64,000 bases of DNA from Kingdonia uniflora. Lineage: Eukaryota; Streptophyta; Magnoliopsida; Ranunculales; Circaeasteraceae. The position numbers and the translations under genes were made by a program. Positions 43,997-54,298 of the stretch are shown here, piece after piece; position 1 is the first letter of the stretch; each line of letters opens with the position of its first letter. The notes beneath the pieces were generated by a model, which saw only the letters and a program-made list of their open reading frames with translations, had not been told where the DNA came from and made no database searches. Location: NCBI GenBank assembly GCA_014058105.1, contig JACGCM010002837.1:167049-231048 (forward strand). The letters run 5' to 3'.

Positions 43997-44017
43997 TTTG
44001 GCGCCGTCTGCAGGAAT
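43997..44017 (+). other. Primer binding site of E4
   Basis: TTTGGCGCCGTCTGCAGGAA follows the LTR; it is the least decayed PBS of the group. Confidence 0.8.
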
Positions 44018-44079
44018 TGCACAGATTTTTGACGTACTCCAAAGCAACGATTGATATGCATCAATCAAGTATTCAATCA

Positions 44080-45210
44080 TGGTACAAACACGTCAATCTT
44101 TGGGAGCTGACCCTAAAAGTTTGAGGGGACCTGATTTGGTCGCCGAACTTCGGGCGAGCTTAATTGTCGAAGCTAAAAAATGGTGCCAGACCGAACGCTA
44201 ACTCTTGGTCAATCGAGAACTCCGTGAGGAGGAACTAGAATAAGTGTGCCAAGCTCGAGTACTAGAAATAAAGAACAGGAAGCTCAGATGTTAAATTTTA
44301 AGATAGCTTTGAAAGCTTTACAGAGCAACCATCCACCACTAGTTCTCAGGGAGTGCGAGACAGCACCTACGACCTTGAGGTTATCTGTACACGAGAGGTT
44401 GGGGCCACACGAGGTGCGTAGTGCAGACGCTTCCAGGATTTACCATGAAGATCCACAGGTACCAATTGTTTTAATTCATTTGGGACAAGAGGCACAAACA
44501 GATATTAACAAAGACTGCAGGCCTTCAAAACAGCCAAAAGTGGACCTACGACCTTATCACTGAGCACCGGTTCACGAGTATTTGAGCGATAAAACAGGTG
44601 ATCATGTTCCCAGACTCATACGCCAAGCAGCTCCAGCAATTCTAGCAGCTCTAATAGTTCCAGCAGTTCCAGTAGCTCTTATCCCTCAGCATTATATCTC
44701 TCAAGAGTTTATTGATCAGCGGATCAGGGTAATCATCGAAACAAGAGCTCTAGATGCAAAGGATTACTCAGTAAGAGCTCTAGATGCAAAGGATGACCCA
44801 GTCATGAGCACTCCAGTAGACAATGCAGAACTGATTATCTACCTCGCAGTTACAGAGACATCTCTCAGGTCGGTTCTCATTCAGCTCGAAGGAAAGATTG
44901 AGAAGCCGACCTTCTTCATCAGTAAGACAATAACTCCTGCGGAAACGAGGTACTCTAAAATTGAAAGATTTCTTTTAACTCTCGTTTACACCACACATAA
45001 ACTCAAGCACTACTTCCAACAACATCCTATCAAATTTGTGATGAACTACCCACTTCGGGAAGTATTGCCTAAAAAAGAAAAGTCCAGGAGAGTACAACAG
45101 TGGTCTGTCAGTTTGGGGGAGCACGAAATCAAATTCAAGCAGCGAATTTTAGAAAAGGGTCTGGCAGTTGTTGATCTCCTAGCAGACTTTCCAGTGTTAG
45201 ATCCTGACTG
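44080..45210 (+). pseudogene. Gag-RNase H fusion of E4 (internal deletion of capsid, protease and RT)
   Basis: Gag begins MVQTRQSLGADPKS with the usual charged N-terminus (VHERLGPHEVRSADASR). The frame from 44582 runs 298 codons: a Pro/Ala/Val spacer, ISQEFIDQRIRVIIETRALDA, and then directly NAELIIYLAVTETSLRSVLI, the first RNase H, without protease or RT. At the join RALDAKD occurs twice (44749-44764 and 44777-44793). The RNase H part has FFISKTITPAETRYSK and FVMNYPLREVL, again lacking catalytic Asp. The fusion is in frame, which is unusual for decay. Confidence 0.85.
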
Positions 45211-45790
45211 GGAAGAACATGATCTAGATCTCACAGAAGATGCAGCAGATGAGCTTCCACCCTCTAACCCTTTCGATGATCGAGCATCATGGATATCTCA
45301 GAAAGGGTGGAGGCTCCTCACCAATGGTTCAACAGGATATGCAGGGTCAGGAGTTGGGATCGTGCTTATTCAACCTTCCAACGGCAGAATCGAGAAATCC
45401 ATACATCTTGACTTTGAAGCCTCGAACAACGTTACAGAGTATGAGGCACTCATTCATGATCTGGATATGGCTCTTTAAATCAGGATCACCAAAATCTCGG
45501 CCTATACGGACTCTCTACTGATCATTCATCACTACTCAGAACATTACAAGAAGAATAGTATCATGGTCGATTATGCAGCTTTGGTTGCAGAAAGGCTAAG
45601 CAAGTTCCAGAGATCTTCACTTGAGTATCTCCCTCGTAGAGAGAATTGCCACGCCGATTCCATGGCTTACCTAGCCAGGGTGTTGGGTATAAAATCAAGA
45701 TACCTCCAGATCGAAGTTATTTCAAGCCCCAGCATTAATCATACTATAGTGTATGCGATTAACACTGGGGGCGATGAGATGGCGGATGAT
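45211..45790 (+). pseudogene. Second (archaeal-type) RNase H of E4
   Basis: Continues the 298-codon frame: LLTNGSTGYAGSGVGIVLI (first motif NGS for DGS), ASNNVTEYEALIHDLDMAL and a stop, then AYTDSLLIIHHYSEHY and CHADSMAYLARVL. Glu, middle Asp and last Asp are kept; only the first is changed. Confidence 0.8.
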
Positions 45791-47045
45791 GATTGGAGGA
45801 AACCTATCATTACCTATCTTGGTCTGGACAACTCGGGCAATGGGCTACTACCAGATGATCCATAACAGCCCAAACATATCATGGAGAATTCAAAGCGCTA
45901 CACAGTTCAATTAAACGGCAACCTCTATAAACTTTATTCACTGGTCCATATCTCAAGTGCATCTTCAAGGAACTTGCTGACCAAATGCTTCAAGATCTTC
46001 ATGAAGGAATCTGCGGGTCTCACACCACAGGACGAGCTCTTGCAAACAGAGCTATTACACAAGGAGTATTATGGCCATGAATGCGAAAGCAAGTTGAAGA
46101 ATACTCAAGGAAATGTGACGCATGTCAGCATCATGGAAATGAAATTTAAACACCTGCCCTCGAGCTCCATGCTAGTAAGGTGTACTGGCCATTTAAGTGA
46201 TGGGCACATAATCTAGTTGGCGAATTCCCCAATACTCCAGGTAATAGGAAATTTCTTCTTGTTGCCATGGATTACTACACAAAATGGGTTGAAGTAGTTC
46301 CTCTATGCAAAATTCGAGAAGAAGAAGTCATTTCATTCATCTAGCAGTACATCAACAAAAGATTTGGCTGTCTCCACCTGATTCGAATTAATAACGGTCC
46401 TCAGTTTGTTGGAGCTAAGGTCGTGGCATTTCTCAACAAACACAACATCATCCATTCTCCATCAAACCCATACTACGCCCTAGGAAACGGTCAAGTAGAG
46501 ATCATGAACAAAACCATAGTAGATGGTTTCAAGAAGTACCTCATGTCACAAAAGAAGGGCAATTGGATACATGAGCTACCTCACATCTTATGGGCGTATT
46601 GTACTATGTCCCGAAAATCAACACAGTGTTCTCTATTCCTCCTTGCCTATGGAACAAAAGCAGTAATCCTAACGAAGTACCACCACCCGGTGAAAGATCA
46701 CGAGCTCACAAACAAAGAAAATAAGTTCTAATTGGCGTGCAATATAAACTAGATCGACGAGACCCGAGATCAAGCTATCGCAAATCTTGGTCGATATCAT
46801 CAAATACTAGCAAATTCATACAACAAACGAGTTCAAACTTGGGAGATCGCAATCAACGACGGGGTCCTTCGTGAAATCCTAGATAACTGAAAATAGCCAC
46901 ATGTTGGGAAACTAGTAGAAAATTGGGAAGGTCCTTTCATGGTCATCGGTCAAACTGGTATGGGGTCCTACTATCTCATGAGGGAAGCTGGTGACAAAAT
47001 TCTAATTCCTTGGAATACAAGATGATTGAAGTTATATCGACGCTG
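45791..47045 (+). pseudogene. Integrase of E4
   Basis: DDDWRKPIITYLGLD, a shifted zinc region (TQGNVTHVSIMEM is the alternative frame), DYYTKWVEVVPL, then IRINNGPQFVGAKVVAF (second Asp is Asn) and GNGQVEIMNKT (Glu kept). LLAYGTKAVILTKYHHP and WEGPFMVIGQTGMGSY (GPF motif) end it near LKLYRR. Confidence 0.8.
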
Positions 47046-47229
47046 AAACAAACCTCCATACTCAGCAACATCCAATCCACATTCGAGATTTCATCTCTAA
47101 CGTATGTACAAACTCTTTCAATTAATGAAAAACTTCTTTGTTTATCACAAGAGTCCCTGTTCAACAGATCGCATTACAAATTGATCTATCTTAGCCCAAA
47201 GGTTAGAACACAGTTCATACTAGTTTAAC

Positions 47230-47870
47230 ACCAGAAGGCCAGCAACATCCGAGAGCCATGACATAAATAATACTAGCATGTACACCCGAGGACGCACATC
47301 CGAGGTCATGGCATAGATAACACTTGCCTGTACTGGCCGAGGACATACTTATATCAGAAGGCGGGGGCAATAAAGAACCTCTTAGCCTGATGGTATCCGC
47401 CTAAAGCACGAGTAAAGGTAAAAATTGCTTGCTGCCGCTAAGCCACTCTCATCCGAGGTCAAGGCATAGATAATACTAGCCTGTACTAGCCGAGGACACA
47501 CTTATATCTGAAGGCGGGGGCCATAAAGAACCTCTTAGCCTGATGGTATCCGCCTAAAGCACGAGTAAAGGTAAAACTTGCTCACTGCCGCTAAGCCACT
47601 CTCATTCGAGGTCAAGGCATAGATAATACTAGCCTGAACTGGCCAAGGACACACTTATATCTAAAGGTGGGGGCCATAAAAAACCTCTTAGCCTGATGGT
47701 ATCCGCCTAAAACAGGAGTAATGGTAAAATTTGCTCGCTGCCGCTAAGCCACTCTACATTCGAGGTCATGGCATAGATAATACTAGCCTGTACTTGCCGA
47801 GGATTCAATTTCTATATGAGGACGGGGGCCATAATGAACCCCTTAGCCTAAGGTGACCACCTAAAGTATG
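47230..47870 (+). repeat. Tandem array of 153 bp units, 3' of pol in E4
   Basis: Four units start CATYCGAGGTCA at 47297, 47450, 47603 and 47757 (steps 153, 153, 154). The regular spacing and high similarity make it the best array of the three. Conserved blocks: GGCATAGATAATACTAGCC, AAGGCGGGGGCCATAA, CTCTTAGCCTGATGG and GCTGCCGCTAAGCCACTCT. Confidence 0.92.
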
Positions 47871-48035
47871 AGCAAAGGCAAAGATAATACTAGCTTTCAG
47901 GCCCAACAGTTTGAGCTATCCTCTCATAAGCCTGCATTCTACACCGATCAGATATAGATAATACCAGCTAATCAGTCATTGGAGCAACAACATCAGCCTG
48001 TTACAAAAGGTACATTTAATCAAATACACAAAAAT

Positions 48036-49447
48036 CTATCTTTTTCTGGTATTTCTAGTTTTTCTTGATAGAAGATCGGTCGATCTTCCCCTCATAAGAT
48101 GAGGTGGTGAGATCAAAGACGACGGTAATGGAAAGTTACTGGTCGAACTGCCTCCTCCCTCAGTTTTGGATGCCATATATTCTGGAGCTCGAATAGTAGC
48201 AATTTCCCTCCCGCGAGCTATTTGCTCAGCAGTTGTGCTCCCAATACCACCATCCATAACCCTAATCGGGTCCATGCTCAAAATATCGAGCTTACATACA
48301 AATTTTTTGCTGACAGGCAATCATGCAGTTAATCCCTCTCAACCTGCAAAAATTTTATCTCCTCAACAAAAAATACAACCAAAGCACCCAATTACCGTTG
48401 ATGCAAAGCCTCCCCGTCACATTTATTTTTCTCATGAACCACCAGCTCCTGAAAAGCCTTGTGGGTAGCAGCAACACGTTTATTATCCCTCTTTCGATGA
48501 GTTTCAGATTCAGCAAGTTCAGCTTTTAATTGATCGATACGGTCATTCATCTGGCTGGTAAGGTTTATAGAGTTTTGTCGAGAATTTGCAAGGTCTATTC
48601 GCATATTTTCCACTAGCTCTTCTTTTTTACGAAGAAATTCCTTTGTCCCCTTACTCCCTTCACCAATGGCGATCTCTCCATTCTTTTTAGCCAGTACATA
48701 CTTGAGATCTTTTTCATACTTGATACCTTGCGCCCGAAGCTCTCTTTCCAATTCTTTAATTCGAGCACATAATTGGTTAATCCTATCACCCATATTCTTT
48801 TCGTGCTCTATAGCTATTCTCGCATTACCTCGAATACTGGCCAAGTCATTTGCAAAACCTTTGTTTTTAGCCTGGGCTTCCACCAACTCAGCCTTCATTT
48901 GGGCCTCCTTGTCTTTAAAATGGCGCAAGTCAAAATTCAATCGATCTAGTCTACCGATCAAACTCTCACGTATCTGCTCAGAGTTACGTAGTGCTAAATC
49001 TTTCCCAGCAACACTACTACTTAACTTCACATAGTCGGCTTCAGAAACCACCAAGTTGGATCAAGCTATATCCAAGTCAATCACTTTCTTCAGTAACTGC
49101 TCATTCAGAGCACGAATATTGCACTTCAAATCAGATATTTTGTCGCCCAGGGCTCTGATCCGGTATTCATCCACCTCAGCGTCATACTGGGATCCAGACT
49201 CTGCCCTTTCCTTCAATACAGCCAGCTTATTTAACAGTTTCCCTAAAGCCACATCCCTACTATAAATCATTGCAGTCAACTCGTCCATATTTTTCCTAGC
49301 TTCTTCGAGCTTTAGAGAAAGTTTCATATTTTCATCAAAATGATCTTCATACAGAGAAGAAAGAACTTAATACTCTTCTTCATACTCACAATTATAACGA
49401 AGGGCCCGCTCTTCTTTTTCCTTAGCAGCGTCCAGTCCCTTCTGCAT
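48036..49447 (-). pseudogene. Antisense gene D of E4 (coiled-coil protein)
   Basis: ATG at 49447 (MQKGLDAAKEKEERAL), a TAA near 49370, then LSLKLEEARKNMDEL, DKISDLKCNIRALNEQLLKK to a TGA after DIA (49061), then 220 open codons 49054-48392: LDRLNFDLRHFKDKEAQ, GDRINQLCARIKELEREL, MNDRIDQLKAELAESE. A last block (48320-48036) reads MDPIRVMDGGIGSTTAEQ and APEYMASKTEGGG. Nearly all is heptad-type coiled coil with no enzyme motif. It would be a rod-like, probably oligomeric protein. Confidence 0.6.
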
Positions 49448-49512
49448 AATAGTTCGAAGGGACGCTGAACGTTAGCACCTCATATCAAATAGCTCGATCA
49501 GAGCACCTACGC

Positions 49513-49521
49513 TATTTTATA
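49513..49521 (-). promoter_or_regulatory. TATA box of antisense gene D in E4
   Basis: The minus strand reads GCTATAAAATAGCG, 66 bases before the ATG, within a short palindrome. Confidence 0.6.
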
Positions 49522-49812
49522 GCTTACTAACAAAATTACAGAAAATCACTTGCAAGCTTACAGCAGACAGGCCGTGCTCAACCTACCGGCCACCAAACAC
49601 TAACCATGGTAAACATGATCTAAGTATGTAAATGACTAACGCCCCACGCCAGTACAAGGTACATATCCCTTGCACTATTAACAATTCATGTTCTTACGCA
49701 TTCAATAATTAGGCTATCTATGTTATCTAACCTACAATTCAGTAGAGGATTTTTTCTCCACTTCAAGCTGCCCCTCTAATTTCTTAATTTTGAGGCGTAG
49801 GCTCTCTATCTC

Positions 49813-49924
49813 CTGCAATACGAGAGTATTATAAGGCAAACAATTTTATATCTAAAACAGGAAATGTCATTTTACAAGGCTCGATTCCTCTCCAAAACAA
49901 ACATTATGTTACATATCATTCTAC
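49813..49924 (-). other. Predicted intron between gene C exons 4 and 5 in E4
   Basis: 112 bases, donor CAG|GTAGAA, acceptor GTATTGCAG. Removing it joins VEQ to EIESLRLKIKK in frame. E2 has a matching donor at 32600, but its acceptor has changed to GTAAG. Confidence 0.6.
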
Positions 49925-50368
49925 CTGTTCGACAGTGCCTTGATTGTCATCAATGGTCTTCTCTAAAGCAATGTTCAGACCGTCCTCGACTTCCTCGGCC
50001 TCCTTCTCTTCTATCGCCTCAACCTCTTCAAAGTCCCCCACACTAAAAGCAGTTATCTGCTCCTTTGTGTATCTCAGCTGGCAGAGCTTAAAAATAAGAT
50101 TATTACGAGAGGTAGCAGAGTCTAAAATCAACCTCCTCACCTCCGCATCGCTTTCGGCCGTGGCTTGCTTCAGCCTCATCTCTGTAACATCCCTCTCCTG
50201 ATCGAGCTCCAGCCGAGCCGCTTCCCTCTCCCGTACTAAGCTCTCTTCGAGCTGGGTATTCATCAGCCCAATCTGGGCATTCTCCTCCACAAGCCGGGCC
50301 ACCCTATGTTCCAGCTCGACAGTCCTATCTTGGAGCCCGAGTTGAGCCCCCCTTAGAGCACGAATAAA

Positions 50369-50435
50369 CTAAAAACAAGATATATGTCAGCTCAAACAAT
50401 TATAGAAATACATCTGAATACGAGTAATTACTAAC
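50369..50435 (-). other. Predicted intron between gene C exons 3 and 4 in E4
   Basis: 67 bases, donor AAG|GTTAGT, acceptor TTGTTTTTAG. Shared with E2 and EA. Confidence 0.65.
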
Positions 50436-50988
50436 CTTCTAAACCTCATCCTCAACAACAGAAACTCCCCTCTCACATGCAGCTGCACGGATCTTGGCCT
50501 CTGTGGGCGCGACCTCCGTCTCACCACTTGGTTTCACAGCAGCCCCCTCAGTTGGTTTTGCGCCTCCCTGCATCACCTCCTGCACCTTTTTAGGAGAGTC
50601 TACCTTCCTCCTCTTATTACCACCGTCAATACTGCCTGACATGGTAGATTGAGGAGCATCCCCCTTTCTTATAATCTTTTTTTTAGCGAGCTGCTGAAAA
50701 GTCTTGCACGAAATAGTTGCCATTTCAACTGGCACATTTGACATGTCATTAAGCTTAGCAAATTTGGGAGGAGTAGCACCCTTAGAGGTCAAAATATTCT
50801 CTCCTCCAGAACCAAAAACTTTTCCAGCCATTCTTCTCCTTGCCTGAGCTCTCTTAACCTTTTCGTTCTTACTGGCTACCCTCTTGAACCTATTTATCCC
50901 AAGTTCTTTGAGAATTGCCTCGAGCTCAGTACCTTTTCGAGCAACAGAATCTATGAAATATTCCTTCCTTGCAGCCTTTAGTTAACAC

Positions 50989-51082
50989 CTGCATACAAGA
51001 TCAATTTCATCAATAACAGCTCGACTGTAGAAATATAATTCGAGCATACAGATAATAGTTCAATATTAAATGGTATACTTAC
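50989..51082 (-). other. Predicted intron between gene C exons 2 and 3 in E4
   Basis: 94 bases, donor GG|GTAAGTATAC, acceptor TTGTATGCAG|GTGTTAA. It matches EA (62285-62375) and E2 (33615-33710) in place and in flanking bases. Confidence 0.7.
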
Positions 51083-51863
51083 CCTTTGTTATAGTTCTAT
51101 TTATAAGTTCTAAGGGTTCCTCATCAGACCGCTGGAGGCAGTCACTAGACACCCATACAAGGTTGTCGTTCCATATTCGCCCACCTAAATTCAGGTCAAA
51201 GAAAGGCTCTCTCGTCGAACTGGAAGAGAGGTATGCGCCACCAGTTATTGCAACGTACTTTACAGCATAATAATCTAAAAAGTTTGTGGCAGAGATCCTT
51301 TTTGCACTACCCAAATCAACCCATCTTTCATTGAGGGTCTCACAAACAAGGATATCCTCCCAAAAATTATTATTTAATTGAGTCGGACAAGCCCCAATCA
51401 TATTCATTATACTTTTAGCCAAATTGCTCAAAGGCACTGTCAATCCGTAATCGAACTGGGCCAGATAATAGCAAATCCCATCAGTTCAACTACCCTTCAT
51501 TATCCCTTGGACATACTCCAAGGACACATCGTCCTTTAGATGCCTACATCTCTTCTCAATAGCCAGATCAGGCAAGAGATAGAGGTACTCATGCCCGTTT
51601 TTGGCACGACATGTCCTAAAGAAATTACCCTTATGCCCAAAAACATCTCTCCATACTCCTTCTATACTCCACTTTGCCTTGTAGAATTTCCTAAATCGAT
51701 TAAAGCCTGTAGGATACTCAACTAGAGATCCCTTCAATCAGGGCCATACTACAACATCCTCAGCACTATTCTCCTCATCCTCTACACCTATGATAGGGGA
51801 TAACTGGCCTACAGGAACTACATCATTGGAATTCTCAAAACAAGAGATCGAAGCCATACTTTA

Positions 51864-52126
51864 CTACAGGAAGGAAGTTCTACTTTACAAGACCTTTTCC
51901 ATAAATAGTAACCTACAGATAGGTCGAGGTACTTAATAATAACTAAATGTACTTTTACATACTAGTTGAACAGTGCACATATCATCATCACAAAGACATA
52001 ATATTAAACTAAGATACGAGTTTATGTTTTCAAAAAAATTATTTTTTTCTTTTTTTGGTAAGGATTACATCTATATCCAATCATAATAGAGATTTGAAAA
52101 CTTGTTTTCAAAATACATAAACTTAC
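51864..52126 (-). other. Predicted 5'UTR intron of antisense gene C in E4
   Basis: Donor AAG|GTAAGT at 52126, acceptor CTTCCTGTAG just before the ATG at 51857. About 260 bases with a T-rich stretch before the acceptor. Confidence 0.6.
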
Positions 52127-52370
52127 CTTCAATACCAAGTACGAGTCTGAGGCGTCAGACCGTACCAATTTTCTTAACTTTCATAATTTCTTCACAACCT
52201 CTTCGATCTCAGCCTCCTCTCGTTGTTTTCAACGAAGACTCCTGGACTCTTCTCTTCTCTTATCTCCTCCTCCTTCAGCGGAAATGGGATTTTCAGCTTT
52301 GATCTCTTCCTCTCTAACTTTTTTCCCCTGCTTTTACTTTTTTGTATTTGAAGAGGGTGGAGAGGGGGTA

Positions 52371-52376
52371 CTTATA
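52371..52376 (-). promoter_or_regulatory. TATA box of antisense gene C in E4
   Basis: The minus strand reads TCTATAAGTACCCCC, about 245 bases before the 5'UTR donor. The same block is seen in E2 and EA. Confidence 0.6.
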
Positions 52377-52801
52377 GACCTTCCCCCAAATTGCAGGCGG
52401 TTTTGGGTTTCCAAGTAAATAGTCCTCGATTCATGAACTGAGCCGTCTCTTCAACTAGGCTTGTTAGATGTTTCATACCGCTTTGGTGAAACAACCTTCC
52501 CATCATTATACCAAATATTATATTTTAGTGTATCTCTCACCCTCTTAGCCCAACACTTTTCACAACGTCCTAAACTCATGATTCAGACGAGGCACTACAA
52601 ATTTTCTACTTTAAGGTTCCTCGTACGCTTGTTTACCCTATTTATACACATCGACTCTAACGTCACTATCAGTTGTATCACAAATTCAAAAAAATTTAGT
52701 TTCAACAATGACCACGGTCATAACCTATTTTTCTGACGATTTTTCTTTCTTCATTCAAATAAAAATGGGCAGTTAGATTTTCAAATTCAAAAACATAACT
52801 G

Positions 52802-53140
52802 TCAATCCTCCCAATCTTCAAGATACTTACACTTGAAACAACTAACATTCCCAGGAGCACCGCAAGCCTTCAATCGCCCTGCAACGATATCCATGTCCTC
52901 GTTTATGACCTCCTCCCTTGTCATCATTAACACAAACTCTTTGCGATCATCAATAGACAGCCAACATACACGCATGGACGCAGACCAGTACACTCGGTCC
53001 ATTTCCTGACACATCTCGACACCATTCTTACCTTCGTAGTTTTCTCGGGTCTCGAGCAGAACCGCGTCATAGCCTTGCTGCCCAAAGACAACTTCATTAA
53101 TCTCAGCAATCTTTAAGGGAAAATGCAACTTATCCATCAA
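52802..53140 (-). CDS. Antisense ORF B of E4
   Basis: An uninterrupted 112-codon frame starts MMDKLHFPLKIAEINEVVFG, with QQGYDAVLLETRENYEGK, MDRVYWSASMRVCWLS, REEVINEDMDIVAGRLKAC and SCFKCKYLEDWED. It is colinear with E2 ORF B without gaps. TATAAAG is at 53214-53221, about 75 bases upstream. No known family is recognised. Two open copies in otherwise decayed elements suggest it is coding. Confidence 0.62.
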   Translation of the reverse strand: MMDKLHFPLKIAEINEVVFGQQGYDAVLLETRENYEGKNGVEMCQEMDRVYWSASMRVCWLSIDDRKEFVLMMTREEVINEDMDIVAGRLKACGAPGNVSCFKCKYLEDWED

Positions 53141-53704
53141 TTACACCTCAAAATCTCTCTGTGGGCATGTCTTCACCATTTTCTATAGAAATTTTGCTTC
53201 GTGCACGCTTAAACTTTATAAACGGATTTTTACACGTCCACACTATCCAGATGACAGCACTGATTTTCCGATTGACTATACACAATGAATTTCTGTTTCG
53301 AGAACCCACTTTTTTTAGGTTCAAACTACTTTAAATTATTTTTTTGAGCCTAACAAAGGTTTATGCAGATTACACTTCGAGCAGATATCAGCACCTTGTG
53401 TTAAGCTCGAGCCATAATACAGAAGGGAGAATTCATATTGCCCTACAAGCTATACGCTATCTCATTTAACATCGTGATATTTCGTCGTTCAACAGTTATC
53501 TCAACTACTATTACATTTTGCATAACTAAGTAACAAACATCAAACAGTCAAATGTTTTTTTTAATTAAGCTCGGGATTACATTTAACAAATTCATTTCAG
53601 GACTGGATTTAAAATATTACTTTTTGTAGTTAAAAGACTAGCTTTTTAAAGCACGATATTACAGATACTTTTTGAAGTACAAAAACATGTTTCTAGTTCT
53701 TCTC
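53141..53704. other. Spacer between antisense ORFs A and B in E4
   Basis: No conserved frame. It aligns at DNA level with E1 and E2 and contains the ORF B TATA candidate at 53214-53221. Confidence 0.4.
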
Positions 53705-54298
53705 TTATTGAAGCGATAATGTTGATCTTCCAAAGAAACCTCTGGCCCAGCTCGAAGAATCTAAGACTGTAACAGGTCGAACCCCTATTTCCCCTTCATC
53801 TCTCAATAGGAAGAATTGAAAGAAAAAGATGAAGAAGGTTTGCCCTCTGATCTCCATCTCCGTTTGCCAACTCATCCACGACCAACAACTACAGGATAGA
53901 AGAGTGAGAAGAGGGCACAAGAAAATCTTTCCCACGTTGCCCAAGGCATCGTAGAACAAGAAAAAGAAACTGCACCCTGACCGGGAGCCTTCTTCATGGT
54001 AAGAGAAGATGATTGTGCAGAAGAAAATGATCCATCTTTTATCCGACATCCCCACCACCACCGTCTCTTCCTCCTTATCCCTAACTGACCTAAAGATGGT
54101 AGATATTAAAAAGATTCCTACCTTTGAAATCTGAATATTATTAGAAACCGGCAGCACCACAGTGCATATACACCGATCTCTCCGTCTGTAATCCACCATT
54201 ATACGACGATACTTCCAATAGAAATCCCTCAACAAAATAGTGAAGGGAGATCCTAGCATCTAATAACCAAAGAACTGTCTCCGAAGTTTCTCCATCAT
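53705..54298 (-). CDS. Antisense ORF A of E4
   Basis: From ATG 54298 (MMEKLRRQFFGY), one TAA, then MLGSPFTILLRDFYWKYRRI and 184 open codons: DRCICTVVLPVSNNIQISKV, EEETVVVGMSDKRW, SGCSFFFLFYDALGNVG and RDEGEIGVRPV. The hydrophobic stretch around FFFLFYDALG...IFLCPLLTLL may be a membrane segment. Longest version of this frame in the window. The TATA box upstream is damaged here (TATAACT). Confidence 0.58.

Larger units (their letters stand above)
49732..51857 (-). pseudogene. Antisense gene C of E4 (intron-containing, nuclear/coiled-coil protein)
   Basis: ATG at 51857. Exon 2 to 51083: NRFRKFYKAKWSIEGVWRD, FGHKGNFFRTCRA, then from 51443 an open part MTVPLSNLAKSIMNMIGACP, LDYYAVKYVAITGGAYLSSS, WNDNLVWVSSDCLQRSDEEP. 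Exon 3 50988-50436: KEYFIDSVARKGTELEA, KRAQARRRMAGK, MATISCKTFQQLAKKKIIRK, GNKRRKVDSPKKVQ (nuclear-type signal). Exon 4 50368-49925: VARLVEENAQIGLMNTQ coiled coil, acidic tail. Exon 5 from 49812 ends VEKKSSTEL-stop at 49732. Only TGA after VWP and a few other stops break it. The globular part recalls gypsy-associated transposase-like ORFs (Transposase_28-type); this is tentative. Confidence 0.68.

Noticed and set aside
47230..47870. Repeat array considered as CRISPR
   Set aside because: Units of 153 bp are contiguous with no spacers and lie inside a plant retrotransposon.
48666..49034. Plus-strand 122-codon frame opposite gene D
   Set aside because: It is a shadow of the coiled-coil frame; the minus frame is the longer one and is conserved in E2.
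49732..51857. Gene C considered as a host gene with transposons around it
   Set aside because: Homologous copies sit at the same place and orientation inside E1, E2, E4 and EA, so it belongs to the element.
53705..54298. ORF A considered as an env-like gene
   Set aside because: It is on the strand opposite to gag-pol, has no signal peptide or clear transmembrane anchor pattern, and would not be made from the sense RNA.
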